A stretch of 64,000 nucleotides of DNA from Billgrantia desiderata. Its GTDB lineage: Bacteria > Pseudomonadota > Gammaproteobacteria > Pseudomonadales > Halomonadaceae. Positions 18,621 through 27,285 of the stretch are shown in pieces. The DNA lies in contig JAAQTN010000014.1 in the NCBI GenBank assembly GCA_011742915.1, forward strand, positions 1-64,000, in the 5' to 3' direction. The notes under the pieces are model-generated. The model had not been told where the DNA came from, ran no database searches, and saw nothing but the letters and a program-made list of their open reading frames with translations. Position 1 is the stretch's first letter, and each line of letters starts with the position of its first letter. The translations under genes were made by a program, and so were the position numbers.

Positions 18621-20483
18621 TCACACCTCTTCCATCAGCGAGCGTGTCACCACCCGGTTGCGGCTGATCTGCTTGGCCTCGTACATGGCCTGATCGGCCT
18701 GGCGGTAGATGGCCATGGCCGCCGGCACCTGGTCGTAGTCGCTGCAGCACACCAGCCCGAAGGAACCTGTCACCACGCCATGGCGCGAGGCTTCATGGGG
18801 AATCTGGAGCTGCTGCAGGGCATGGCGAAAGCGCTCCAGGGCGTAACGCCCCGCCTCCAGCGAGTCGGCCTCGAGCAGGATGCCGAACTCCTCGCCGCCC
18901 AGCCGGAACAACCTGTCGCCGGCACGGCGGAAGTGGGCCTTGAGCAGATCGGCCACCTCGATCAGTACTTGGTCGCCGGCCTGGTGCCCATAGGTGTCGT
19001 TGAAGAGCTTGAAGTCGTCGATATCCATCATGGCGAACAGCAGCGGCTTGCCGTCACGCTGACGACGCTGAATCTCTTCGTTGATCAAGGTTTCGAACTG
19101 ACGCCGGTTGAGCAGCCCCGTCAGCGGGTCGGTGCGCACCATGGCCGCCAGCTTGTGGTTGGCCTGCTCCAGTTCCTGGGTGCGCTGATGCACCTTGGTC
19201 TCGAGCTGATGGTTGAGGGTACGCTGCAGCTCGTAGGTCTCGCGCTCCGCTTCCAGCTTGGCACGCTTCAGGTAGTTGATCTTGCAGGCCAGCCCGAAGG
19301 CCAGCAGCAGGAAACCGAACCCTGCACCCAACTCCAGGGCGTACTCGGTGGCCAGCCCATAGGGCACGAAGCCGCCCAGACGCAGTGCATAGAGCACGCT
19401 ACCCGCCAGCAGGCCGCTCCAGCCCAGCAGGAAGATTCGCGCCAGCCGATCGCCCTTGAAGCTGAGCCAGGCGCTGGCGCCGAGCAGCAGCAGCGCATAG
19501 CCGATGCTCAGCGGCACCAGCGCACGCAGTGCCCAGGCAAAGCGGTCGGCCAGGCTCGGCAGTACGCTCAGCACCAATAGCCCCGTGAGCGCCACGAGGC
19601 CCTTGGCCAGCCGCGGCGCCTGCCGTTTGAGGCTCAGATAATCGAGGCTGAACAGGGTGAGAGCGACGTACAGCAGCCCCGCGCTGAGCAATAACACCTG
19701 CTGGTTGAAGCGCGGCCACTCCGGCCACAGGAACTGGTAGCCGAACCCTCGTAGCGAAAGGTTGAACAGCAGGAACGCCCCCAGATAGAACACGGAATGA
19801 AGGAAGGCCTTCTCGCGGGTGGCGACAAAGGTCAGCAGGTTGTAGAGCAGCAGCGCCAGCAGCCCGCCATACAGCACGCTGTAGGCCATCAGCTCGCTCT
19901 GGGTCCGCTGAAGGAAGCTGGCATCGTCCATCAGCAGCATGGGCAGAGCAGGCACCAGACCGTCGTGACTGGCCAGACGCAGATAGACATGGCGCGTCTC
20001 GTTCGCACCGATGTGCACCGGCAGCACGAAGGAGTGATGCCGCACGGGGCGGGAAGCGAATGGGCGTCGGCTGCCGGTGTTCCACTGTTGCAGCACCCTG
20101 CCCTCGGCGTCGACGGCATAGGCATCGATGAAATCGGGCAGCGGCGAGGCCAGCTCGAGCAAGCGTCGCAGGGGGGCATGGGAGTCGTTGGCGAGTTCCA
20201 GCTTCAGCCACCAGGCCGAATGGGTGAAACCGAAGTTGGGCACCTCCTGCTCCAGCATCTGCCAGGGCAGTGCCTCGGCCTGCTCCAGGATCTGCTCGAT
20301 GCCGAGCTGAGCGGTTTCATCCTCGAGTACCGCCACCTGGGGGGCAGGATTGATGACGGTGGAAGGCGTGGCGATGTCGACAGCAGCCTGGGCCTGCCAC
20401 GCAAGCAGCCACGAGAGTGACCAGATCAGGGCGGCCGTCCATTTGGCCATGCCGGTTTGGGCACCGGCGAGCGCGCAGCGCAT
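18621..20483 (-). CDS. Membrane diguanylate cyclase with 7TMR-DISM sensor
   Basis: A 620-residue sensor enzyme. After a signal peptide (ends near residue 33) comes a 7TMR-DISM extracellular domain (about 45-185), then seven membrane helices (about 200-400), a short coiled coil and a C-terminal GGDEF domain. The active site is GGEEF at 529-533 and the inhibitory I-site RAGD at 520-523 is intact, so active, product-inhibited c-di-GMP synthesis is expected. AGGAGG lies 10 nt before the start. 7TMR-DISM domains often sense small ligands such as carbohydrates; the ligand here is unknown. Confidence 0.88.
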   Translation of the reverse strand: MRCALAGAQTGMAKWTAALIWSLSWLLAWQAQAAVDIATPSTVINPAPQVAVLEDETAQLGIEQILEQAEALPWQMLEQEVPNFGFTHSAWWLKLELANDSHAPLRRLLELASPLPDFIDAYAVDAEGRVLQQWNTGSRRPFASRPVRHHSFVLPVHIGANETRHVYLRLASHDGLVPALPMLLMDDASFLQRTQSELMAYSVLYGGLLALLLYNLLTFVATREKAFLHSVFYLGAFLLFNLSLRGFGYQFLWPEWPRFNQQVLLLSAGLLYVALTLFSLDYLSLKRQAPRLAKGLVALTGLLVLSVLPSLADRFAWALRALVPLSIGYALLLLGASAWLSFKGDRLARIFLLGWSGLLAGSVLYALRLGGFVPYGLATEYALELGAGFGFLLLAFGLACKINYLKRAKLEAERETYELQRTLNHQLETKVHQRTQELEQANHKLAAMVRTDPLTGLLNRRQFETLINEEIQRRQRDGKPLLFAMMDIDDFKLFNDTYGHQAGDQVLIEVADLLKAHFRRAGDRLFRLGGEEFGILLEADSLEAGRYALERFRHALQQLQIPHEASRHGVVTGSFGLVCCSDYDQVPAAMAIYRQADQAMYEAKQISRNRVVTRSLMEEV

Positions 20484-20564
20484 CGGTACACTGCCTCCTA
20501 TCGTGTCCTTACGATCCCTCCACTCTAGCAGGTCTGGCCTGGGAAACTCTTAACTTACGCAAAG

Positions 20565-20588
20565 CGCCCCACCCAATTGGGTGGGGCG
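20565..20588 (-). terminator. Palindromic terminator after mmsA
   Basis: CGCCCCACCCAATTGGGTGG with its continuation to 20588 forms a perfect 24-nt palindrome just past the mmsA stop. The following minus-strand sequence is only moderately T-rich. Confidence 0.65.
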
Positions 20589-20610
20589 GCACATTGCCAG
20601 TCGGCAGGTG

Positions 20611-22110
20611 TCAGCTCAGCGAAATGGTGCTGTTGATGCCGCTGGAGACGTTCTCGGGCTCGAACCAGCGTGCGGTGACGGTCTTGGTCTGGGTCCAGAA
20701 CTGGATCGCCTGCTTGCCGTTGGGGCCCAGGTCGCCCAACTTCGAGCCGCGCGAGCCTGTAAAGCTGAAGTAGGCCACCGGCACCGGGATCGGCACGTTG
20801 ATGCCCACCTGGCCGACGTCGATGTCGGTCTCGAAGCGGCGCGCCACCCAGCCGGAGTTGGTGAAGATCGAGGTACCGTTACCGTTGGGGTTGGCATTGA
20901 TGAAGGCGATCGCTTCGTCCAGCGTATCCACGCTGACCACGCACAGCACCGGACCGAAGATCTCCTCGCGGTAGATGGTCATCTCCGGCTTGACGTCGGC
21001 GAACACGGTGGCGCCGACGAAGTTGCCGTCGGGATAGCCCTCTACCTGATAGCCGCGTCCGTCGACGAGCAGCCTGGCGCCCTCCTTCTCGCCGGCATCG
21101 ATCAGGCGCACCACGCGGTCGCGAGCCGCCTTGGAGACCAGCGGGCCGAGGTCGGCATCGCGCTGGGTGCCCGGCCCCACCTTCATGTTGCGCGCGCCCT
21201 CGACGATGTCGTCGAGCCACTGGTTGGCCTCGCCCACCAGTACCACCACCGAGTTGGCCATGCAGCGCTGACCGGCGGCGCCGAAGGCCGAGCCCAGCAG
21301 GTTGTTGATCGCCTGGCTGCGGTTGGCGTCGGGCATCACGACACAATGGTTCTTGGCGCCCATCATCGACTGCACCCGCTTGCCCGCCTCGGAAGCACGG
21401 CGGTAGATGTGGGTGCCCACGTTGGTGGAGCCGATGAACGACAGCGCCTTGATGTCCGGATGGTCGCAGATCTGGTTGGCCACGTCGGGGCCGCCGTGCA
21501 CCACGTTGAGCACACCGGCCGGCACGCCCGCTTCATGGGCCAGCTCGACCAGACGCATGGTGGAGCTGGGGTCCTGCTCGGAGGGCTTGAGCACGAAGGT
21601 GTTGCCGGTGGCGATGGCCAGCGGGAACATGAAGCAGGGCAGCATGATCGGGAAGTTGAAGGCGGTGATGCCCGCGCCCACCCCCAGCGGCTGGTTGAGG
21701 GTGTAGACGTCGACCTCGTTGGCGGCGTTCTCGGCCAGCTCGCCCAGCTGCAGCGAGGTGATCGAACAGGCGTGCTCGACCACCTCCAGGCCGCGACCCA
21801 CCTCGCCGGCGGCGTCGGGCAGGGTCTTGCCGTGCTCCTCGGTGATCAGCGCGGCGAGCTCCTCGGTGTGCTCGCGAATCAGCGCCTGCAGCGTGAGCAT
21901 GATGCGCATGCGCTTGGCCAGCGGTGTCTTGCGCCAGGTCTTGAACGCCTCCTTGGCGCTGGCCACGGCGCGGTCGACTTCCTCGGCGGTGCAGAACGGT
22001 ACCCGCGCCACCACTTCCTGGGTGGCGGGGTTGATCACGTCGCGCCACTCCTGGCTCTGGGACGGGACGGCCTGACCGTCGATGTACATGGGAATTTCAC
22101 GAATGGACAT
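20611..22110 (-). CDS. mmsA: CoA-acylating methylmalonate-semialdehyde dehydrogenase
   Basis: A 499-residue aldehyde dehydrogenase of the MmsA type. It oxidises methylmalonate or malonate semialdehyde to propionyl-CoA or acetyl-CoA plus CO2 with NAD and CoA. The catalytic cysteine is C283 (GQRCMANS). The general-base glutamate of ordinary aldehyde dehydrogenases is replaced by N254 (GAKNH), a hallmark of this CoA-dependent branch. It serves valine, thymine, beta-alanine or inositol breakdown. It stands alone, divergent from a LysR gene that is its likely regulator; no mmsB is present. Confidence 0.92.
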   Translation of the reverse strand: MSIREIPMYIDGQAVPSQSQEWRDVINPATQEVVARVPFCTAEEVDRAVASAKEAFKTWRKTPLAKRMRIMLTLQALIREHTEELAALITEEHGKTLPDAAGEVGRGLEVVEHACSITSLQLGELAENAANEVDVYTLNQPLGVGAGITAFNFPIMLPCFMFPLAIATGNTFVLKPSEQDPSSTMRLVELAHEAGVPAGVLNVVHGGPDVANQICDHPDIKALSFIGSTNVGTHIYRRASEAGKRVQSMMGAKNHCVVMPDANRSQAINNLLGSAFGAAGQRCMANSVVVLVGEANQWLDDIVEGARNMKVGPGTQRDADLGPLVSKAARDRVVRLIDAGEKEGARLLVDGRGYQVEGYPDGNFVGATVFADVKPEMTIYREEIFGPVLCVVSVDTLDEAIAFINANPNGNGTSIFTNSGWVARRFETDIDVGQVGINVPIPVPVAYFSFTGSRGSKLGDLGPNGKQAIQFWTQTKTVTARWFEPENVSSGINSTISLS

Positions 22111-22250
22111 GGCGAACTCCTGTTGTGCTTGTAGTCGTTGTACGGCTGAAGCTGAGATGTAGACCTTGTGTGTAGAAACACACGAAGCGTGATGAATTCG
22201 AGTCTATATAGCCGCGTGGCGGCGTGACAACGGGCACTTCTTCACATGCC

Positions 22251-22268
22251 TTGTGCAATAATGCACAA
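22251..22268. promoter_or_regulatory. Palindromic operator between mmsA and its divergent LysR gene
   Basis: TTGTGCAATAATGCACAA is a perfect inverted repeat (7-bp arms, 4-bp spacer) lying 24 bp upstream of the LysR start and about 140 bp upstream of mmsA. A second imperfect inverted repeat, GTGTGTAGAAACACAC, lies near 22170 on the mmsA side. This pairing of autoregulatory and target sites is usual for LysR regulators. Confidence 0.55.
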
Positions 22269-22291
22269 ACGAATTCCATGAGGTGCGAGCC

Positions 22292-23236
22292 GTGCTCGAC
22301 TGGCAGGACATCCAGATCTTTCTCGAAGTGGCGCGCAGCCAGCGGCTCACCGATGCCGCCCGGCGCCTGGGCCTGGACCACTCCACGCTGTCGCGGCGCA
22401 CCCGACGCTTCGAGCAGAAACTCAATACCCAACTCTTCGAGCGTAGCACTCATGGCTACCACCTGACCGAGGCCGGACAGCAGTTGCTGGCCCACGCCGA
22501 GGAGATGGCCCGCCACGCCTTCGAGGCGGGCGAGAGCCTGGCCGACAAGAACCGCCAGCTCGGCGGTCAGATTCGCCTGGGCGTGACCGAAGGCTTCGGT
22601 ACCTGGGTCGTCGCCCCGCTGCTCTCGGTCTTCTGCGAACGCCACCCGGGCATCACCCTGGATCTGCTGGCGCTACCGCGGGTGGTCAACCTGAGTCGCC
22701 ACGAGGCGGACCTGGCCATCACCGTGGAGCGCCCGGCGAGCCAGGGGCTGGTGATTTCGCGACTGTGCGACTACCGCCTGCGGCTCTACGGCAGCCAGGC
22801 CTACTTTGCGCGACACGGGCGCCCCACGCGGCTCGCCGACCTGGGCCACCATCGCCTTATCGGCTATGTCGACGACCTGATCTTCAGCGAGCAGCTGAGC
22901 TACCTCGACCCGCTGCTCGATCCCGCGGTGGTGGGCGTGGCACCGCACTTCTCGATCCGCAGTACCAGCGTCACCACCCAGCACGCTGCCGCCCTGCAGG
23001 GGGCGGGACTCGCCGTGCTGCCCTGCTTCATGGCCGAAACCGGCAGCCGGCTCGAGAGCGTGCTCAACGACGAGGTGGAGATCGTGCGTCAGTTCTGGAT
23101 CACCGCGCGCCAGGAGCAGCGGCGCCTGGCGCGGGTCAGGCTGCTGTGGGACTTCCTGCGCGAGGCGCTCGAAGCCAACCGGGCGCTGCTGATGGGCGAG
23201 GCGCGGGAGCTGACGCTGCCCGACGCCTCGCAGTAA
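22292..23236 (+). CDS. LysR-family regulator, likely of mmsA
   Basis: A 314-residue LysR-type regulator. The N-terminal winged helix-turn-helix (about 1-60, with ARSQRLTDAARRLGLDHSTL) is followed by the periplasmic-binding-like effector domain. I prefer the GTG start at 22292 because GAGG lies 8 nt upstream; GTG at 22283 is also in frame. Divergent from mmsA across ~180 bp containing a perfect palindrome, so mmsA is the probable target. Convergent with the flavoprotein gene, 12 bp away. Confidence 0.85.
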   Translation: MLDWQDIQIFLEVARSQRLTDAARRLGLDHSTLSRRTRRFEQKLNTQLFERSTHGYHLTEAGQQLLAHAEEMARHAFEAGESLADKNRQLGGQIRLGVTEGFGTWVVAPLLSVFCERHPGITLDLLALPRVVNLSRHEADLAITVERPASQGLVISRLCDYRLRLYGSQAYFARHGRPTRLADLGHHRLIGYVDDLIFSEQLSYLDPLLDPAVVGVAPHFSIRSTSVTTQHAAALQGAGLAVLPCFMAETGSRLESVLNDEVEIVRQFWITARQEQRRLARVRLLWDFLREALEANRALLMGEARELTLPDASQ

Positions 23237-23248
23237 CGCAGGCGAGGT

Positions 23249-24661
23249 TTACGCGGCCGAGTCGCAGCTGAGCTGACGGGCGGCCTCGCGCCCGGCGATG
23301 GCGCCCAGCACCACGGCGCTGAGCAGGCCGTTGCCGGAGAGATAACCGCTGTCGCCCGAGCCGGACACCCCGCGCGCCGCACCACCGGCGGCAAACAGGT
23401 TGGCGAAGGCGCCGCCGTCCTGGCGCAGCACCCGCGCCCGGGCGTCCACTTCTAGCCCGCCCTGGGTGTGGAACAGCGCGCCGGTCACCTTGATCGCATG
23501 GAAGGGCGCCACCAGCAGGTCCTCGGCGCTGAAGGTACGACCGAAGGCATCGGCCCCACCGCTCTCGGCCAGGGCCTGCATCTCGGCGAAGGTCTCGCGC
23601 AGTGCCTCCAGCGGCAGCTCCAGCCCTGCCGCCATGGCTTCCAGGCTGTCGAAGGTGCGTACCGCCCCGGCGATATGGGCGTTGCGGTAGTCTTCGAACT
23701 CCAGCGCCGCCTGATGGATGCGCCGGTCGAACAGGTTCCAGGCCATGCCGCCCGGCTGAGCCAGCACCTTGGCCGCCTGCTCCGAGTAGCCGCCGTGCTC
23801 GTTGGAGAAGCGCCGGCCCTCGCGGTTGAGCTGCACTCCGCCGCGCATCATCACCGCCCAGGTGATCAGGGTCTGGTGCGGCATCGCCAGCGAGCCGTGG
23901 CCCTGGCAGGCGCCCAGATCCTTGAGGCTCGCGCCCATCGCCTCGCCCCACAGCAGGGCGTCGCCCTGGTTACCCTCGTGGCCGAAATAGAGCGCATCCT
24001 TCAATGCCGGCAGGTGGCGCGCCACCAGCTCGGGGTTGCCGCCGTAGCCGTTGCAGGCAAGGATCAGGGCATCGCAGCCGATGGCTTCGCGGCTGCCGTC
24101 GGGGCGTTCGAGGGTCACGCCATGCACCCGGCCGGTGTCGCTCACATGCAGGTCGACCACCCGGGCTTCGGTGAGCAGGTCGATGCCCGCCGTCGCCACG
24201 GCATTGAGCAGGCTGCCCATCAGCTCCTCCCCGATGCGCCGTGGGGTGGCATGCATGCGCATGCGGCTGTGCCCGGGATAGAGGAAGCCCTCGACCAGAT
24301 CGAAGGGCACGCCGTGGGCGTCGGCCAGCCACTCGACCACCCCGGCCGAGGCCTCGGTCAGCGCCCGCACGATGGCCGGGTCCGCCTGGTGGCCGTTCTT
24401 GCGCTGGATGTCCTCGGCCATCAGCGCCGGGCTGTCCGTCACCCCGCGCCGCTCCTGAAAGCGCGTGCCCGCCGCCGGGATGAACCCCTGAGACATGGAG
24501 GTGCTGCCCCGCGGCAAGGCATCGCGCTCCAGCACCACCGAATCCGTGCCGTACTCCTTGGCGGCCAGCGCCGCCACCAGCCCGCAGGCGCCCGCCCCGA
24601 CGATCACCAGCGGCACGTGCGCCTCGAACGCTTCTCCGCTGCCAAAGGCGACGATAGGCAT
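23249..24661 (-). CDS. FAD-dependent oxidoreductase, fumarate reductase/KSTD-like
   Basis: A 470-residue FAD_binding_2 flavoprotein related to flavocytochrome c fumarate reductases and ketosteroid dehydrogenases. The dinucleotide motif is GAGACG at 22-27, and the C-terminal FAD site (SGDSGYLSGNGLL) is intact. No signal peptide or haem-binding domain is present, so it is cytoplasmic. The start at 24661 has GAGGAG upstream. Such enzymes interconvert a C-C single and double bond next to a carbonyl. It is the last gene of the six-gene operon 28602-23249 and might oxidise or reduce the ring or diacid handled there. Confidence 0.82.
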   Translation of the reverse strand: MPIVAFGSGEAFEAHVPLVIVGAGACGLVAALAAKEYGTDSVVLERDALPRGSTSMSQGFIPAAGTRFQERRGVTDSPALMAEDIQRKNGHQADPAIVRALTEASAGVVEWLADAHGVPFDLVEGFLYPGHSRMRMHATPRRIGEELMGSLLNAVATAGIDLLTEARVVDLHVSDTGRVHGVTLERPDGSREAIGCDALILACNGYGGNPELVARHLPALKDALYFGHEGNQGDALLWGEAMGASLKDLGACQGHGSLAMPHQTLITWAVMMRGGVQLNREGRRFSNEHGGYSEQAAKVLAQPGGMAWNLFDRRIHQAALEFEDYRNAHIAGAVRTFDSLEAMAAGLELPLEALRETFAEMQALAESGGADAFGRTFSAEDLLVAPFHAIKVTGALFHTQGGLEVDARARVLRQDGGAFANLFAAGGAARGVSGSGDSGYLSGNGLLSAVVLGAIAGREAARQLSCDSAA

Positions 24662-24672
24662 GACGTTACTCC

Positions 24673-25608
24673 TCAGTGGTTGCCGCCGGCCTGGGCCCGG
24701 TAGGCGTCGAGAATCTCGCCCGCCGGTGCCTGCCACACCTCGGCATGGCCGGAGATGTGATCGAGCACCGCCTCCAGGCAGCCGATGCGATGCGGCTGGC
24801 CGACGAGCCAGGGGTGAAGGTTGAGTGCCAGCAGCCGTCCGCCCTGCTCACGCCCCTCCTGCAGCAGGAAGTCGAAGGCGTCCGTCACCTGAGCCACCCA
24901 GCTGTCCTCCGAGTGCAGGTTCTGGCACATCACGAACTGGTCTTCGATCTCGGTGGAGAGCGGCAGCATGGTCAGCTCGCCGCGTTCGGTGGCGAAGGCG
25001 TAGGGCAGATCGTCGTTGACCCAGTCGGCGCAGTACTCGATGCCGTTCTCGGCCAGCAGCTCCGGGGTGTTCCAGCTCTGGTGCTTGGCCGGACTCAGCC
25101 AGCCGCGAACGGGTTGCCCGGTCAGCTCACGCAGCGTCGTCACCGAGCGGCGCACGATCTCGGCCTCCTCGTCGCGATCCTGGCCGCCGTAGTGCAGGTG
25201 ATCCATGTTCCAGCCGTGGCACAGGAACTCGCCGCCGTAGGCTTTCAAGCGATTCAACAGGTAGGGCTGCTGCTCGGCGAGCTGGGCGTTGATCGCCCAG
25301 GTGGGACGAATGCCGCGCTGCTCGAAGGCCGCCAGCATGCGGTAGATACCCACCCGGTTGCCGTAGTCGCGCAGCGAGTAGTGGCGCAGGTCCGGATAGG
25401 GCATGGTCATGCCGTTGGGCACCTTGAACGGCACGCCGCGCTGATTGAGCGGGTAGAACTGCAGCGAGACGTTGATCCAAACTGCCAGCGGCTTGCCGCC
25501 GGGCCACTGGAGCGGCGGGCGCTCGCCCAGCATCGACCAGGCGTAGCGCTCGTGATCGTAGCCGTGGCGTCGCCAGGGGTAGTGCAGGTATTCCGGTTCG
25601 AGGGACAT
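24673..25608 (-). CDS. PuuE-like CE4 hydrolase (first paralogue)
   Basis: A 311-residue protein of the polysaccharide-deacetylase (CE4) fold, in the branch with PuuE allantoinase and cyclic imide hydrolases. Conserved segments are RDYGNRVG (80-87), the metal-site region CHGWN (130-134) and NLHPWLVGQPHRI (263-275). No signal peptide, so polysaccharide is an unlikely substrate; a cytoplasmic ring-opening amidohydrolase fits better. It sits 3 bp from a paralogue and next to a CSHase-like hydrolase. Whether it acts on an imide, hydantoin-like ring or linear amide is unknown. Confidence 0.75.
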   Translation of the reverse strand: MSLEPEYLHYPWRRHGYDHERYAWSMLGERPPLQWPGGKPLAVWINVSLQFYPLNQRGVPFKVPNGMTMPYPDLRHYSLRDYGNRVGIYRMLAAFEQRGIRPTWAINAQLAEQQPYLLNRLKAYGGEFLCHGWNMDHLHYGGQDRDEEAEIVRRSVTTLRELTGQPVRGWLSPAKHQSWNTPELLAENGIEYCADWVNDDLPYAFATERGELTMLPLSTEIEDQFVMCQNLHSEDSWVAQVTDAFDFLLQEGREQGGRLLALNLHPWLVGQPHRIGCLEAVLDHISGHAEVWQAPAGEILDAYRAQAGGNH

Positions 25609-25611
25609 CTC

Positions 25612-26562
25612 TCAGCTCCTCCCGGCCGTGGCGGTCTTGGCATCGATGTCGCGCAGGGCGTCGTCGTAGTGGTGGGCGAGATAGTGCCGGGCGATCTCAC
25701 GGCCGGTGGCGACCCACACGTCGCTATGGCCGGTGATGTACTCCAGCGCCTCCTCGAAGGCCTTGATGCGGTGCGGACAGCTGATCTGATAGTTGTGGGT
25801 GGGGATGCACATCACCGTGCCCGACTCGGCGCCCTCGGCGTAGAGCCGGTCGAAGTGGCGTTTGAGCATGGTCAGGTAGTGGCGCGGCTCCACCTTGTTC
25901 ACCGCGTAGACGATGGTGTCGTTCATCTCCAGCGAATAGGGCATGGAGATGAAGCGCCGCCCCGAGCGCAGCCGGATCGGCGTGGGCTGGTCGTCGTGGA
26001 ACAGATCGCAGGTGTAAATGCCGCCCTCCTCGCCGAACAGCTCCTGGCCCACCTCGGCGAACAGGTCGAGGGTGTGCTCCGAGTGGGACAGCGCCGGCGC
26101 CAGGTAGCCGGCGCACTTCTGCCCGGTGTGGCGATGGATCGTCTCGATGCCGTCGCGGATCATCTCCCGCTCCTGGGCCTCGCTCATGCCGTAGGTGTAG
26201 CGGGTGTTGTAGATGCCGTGGCTGAAGAACTCCCAGTCGCGCTCGCGGCACATGGCGACGATCTCGGGGTGGTGCTCGCAGAGTGCCACCGAGAGCGACA
26301 CCGAGCCGCGAATGCCGTACTTGTCGAGCAGCGCCATCTGGCGCTCGTGCCCCACCCGGTTGCCGTAGTCGCGGATGCTGAAGCCCGGCACCGAAGGGTG
26401 CGGCGTGGGCCACGGCTTGCGCTGCGGGTTGGCCGGCGGGTCGAGCTCGTAGTACTCGATGTTGGGCGCCACCCAGAAGGCCACCCGCGCCCCGTTCGGC
26501 CAGGCGATCTTGGGCCGGTTCTCGTAGGGCCAGTAGTCGTAGGCATCCAGCGTCTCTTTCAT
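25612..26562 (-). CDS. PuuE-like CE4 hydrolase (second paralogue)
   Basis: A 316-residue paralogue of the preceding gene. It shares RDYGNRVG (64-71), the SHGIYN metal-site segment (114-119) in place of CHGWN, and THNYQISCPHRI (255-266) in place of the HPW motif. The start at 26562 follows AGGAGG. The two copies have diverged in their pocket motifs, so they may act on different intermediates or form a heteromer. Cytoplasmic. It is 17 bp downstream of the CSHase-like gene, within the same operon. Confidence 0.75.
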   Translation of the reverse strand: MKETLDAYDYWPYENRPKIAWPNGARVAFWVAPNIEYYELDPPANPQRKPWPTPHPSVPGFSIRDYGNRVGHERQMALLDKYGIRGSVSLSVALCEHHPEIVAMCRERDWEFFSHGIYNTRYTYGMSEAQEREMIRDGIETIHRHTGQKCAGYLAPALSHSEHTLDLFAEVGQELFGEEGGIYTCDLFHDDQPTPIRLRSGRRFISMPYSLEMNDTIVYAVNKVEPRHYLTMLKRHFDRLYAEGAESGTVMCIPTHNYQISCPHRIKAFEEALEYITGHSDVWVATGREIARHYLAHHYDDALRDIDAKTATAGRS

Positions 26563-26579
26563 CACCGCCTCCTCGCCGC

Positions 26580-27254
26580 TCAGGCCTTGTCGCTCGCGCG
26601 CGCCTCGAGCCAGGCCAGCACGTCGGCCACGTTCATCACGTCGGCGTACTTCAGGTGCAGGTCGGTGAGGTTGGCGTAGTGGTAGCTCTCGTGCTTGTCG
26701 GCCACGCACTCCATCGGCACGATGGTGCGATAGCCCCGCGACAGGCTGTCCACCGCGGTGGCGCGAATGCAGCCCGAGGTGGAGCCGCCGGTGACGATCA
26801 CGGTGTCGACCTGGTGCCACACCAGCAGCGACTGCAGCGGCGTCTCGAAGAAGGCCGAGGGCATACGCTTGGTATAGACCACGTCGCCCGGCTCGATCTC
26901 GACCCGCTCGTCGAAGGCGGCGCGGTCGGAGCCGTATTTGATGTTCTGCAGCGAGTCGGGGGTGTCGGTGCGCGTGCCCCACACGCCGGCATCCTCGGCG
27001 GAGTCGAGGAAGGCCACGTGGGTCCACACCACCGGCCAGCCGAGCTTGCGGAAGCCGCGCGCCAGCTGGTTCACGTAGTCGAGCTGATTGGGGTCGGTCT
27101 CGTAGGCGGTGGTGTAGAGATCGGTGCGGGTGTAGGCCTTCTGCGGGTCGACGTTGATCAGCACCGCCTTGTTGCCGAAGCCGAACGGCACGCGCTGTGG
27201 ATTGGCCATCACCTCGAAGAAGATCTCCTTGGCGGTCTTGTCGGTCGTGATCAT
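26580..27254 (-). CDS. Isochorismatase-family amidohydrolase, N-carbamoylsarcosine amidohydrolase-like
   Basis: A 224-residue cysteine hydrolase. The catalytic triad is D36 (INVDPQKAY), K129 (YTKRMPSAF) and C162 (STSGCIRAT). The spacing 93 and 33 residues is, as I recall it, the same as in N-carbamoylsarcosine amidohydrolase, pointing to that branch over the isochorismatases. Family reactions cleave a linear amide or carbamoyl group (N-carbamoylsarcosine, maleamate, nicotinamide, ureidoacrylate). Following two PuuE-like ring-opening candidates, it is the natural second step: half-amide or ureide to free acid plus ammonia. The exact substrate is not readable. Confidence 0.82.
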   Translation of the reverse strand: MITTDKTAKEIFFEVMANPQRVPFGFGNKAVLINVDPQKAYTRTDLYTTAYETDPNQLDYVNQLARGFRKLGWPVVWTHVAFLDSAEDAGVWGTRTDTPDSLQNIKYGSDRAAFDERVEIEPGDVVYTKRMPSAFFETPLQSLLVWHQVDTVIVTGGSTSGCIRATAVDSLSRGYRTIVPMECVADKHESYHYANLTDLHLKYADVMNVADVLAWLEARASDKA

Positions 27255-27285
27255 GCGCTCTACTCCTGTGTCTTTGTCCTTGTGT

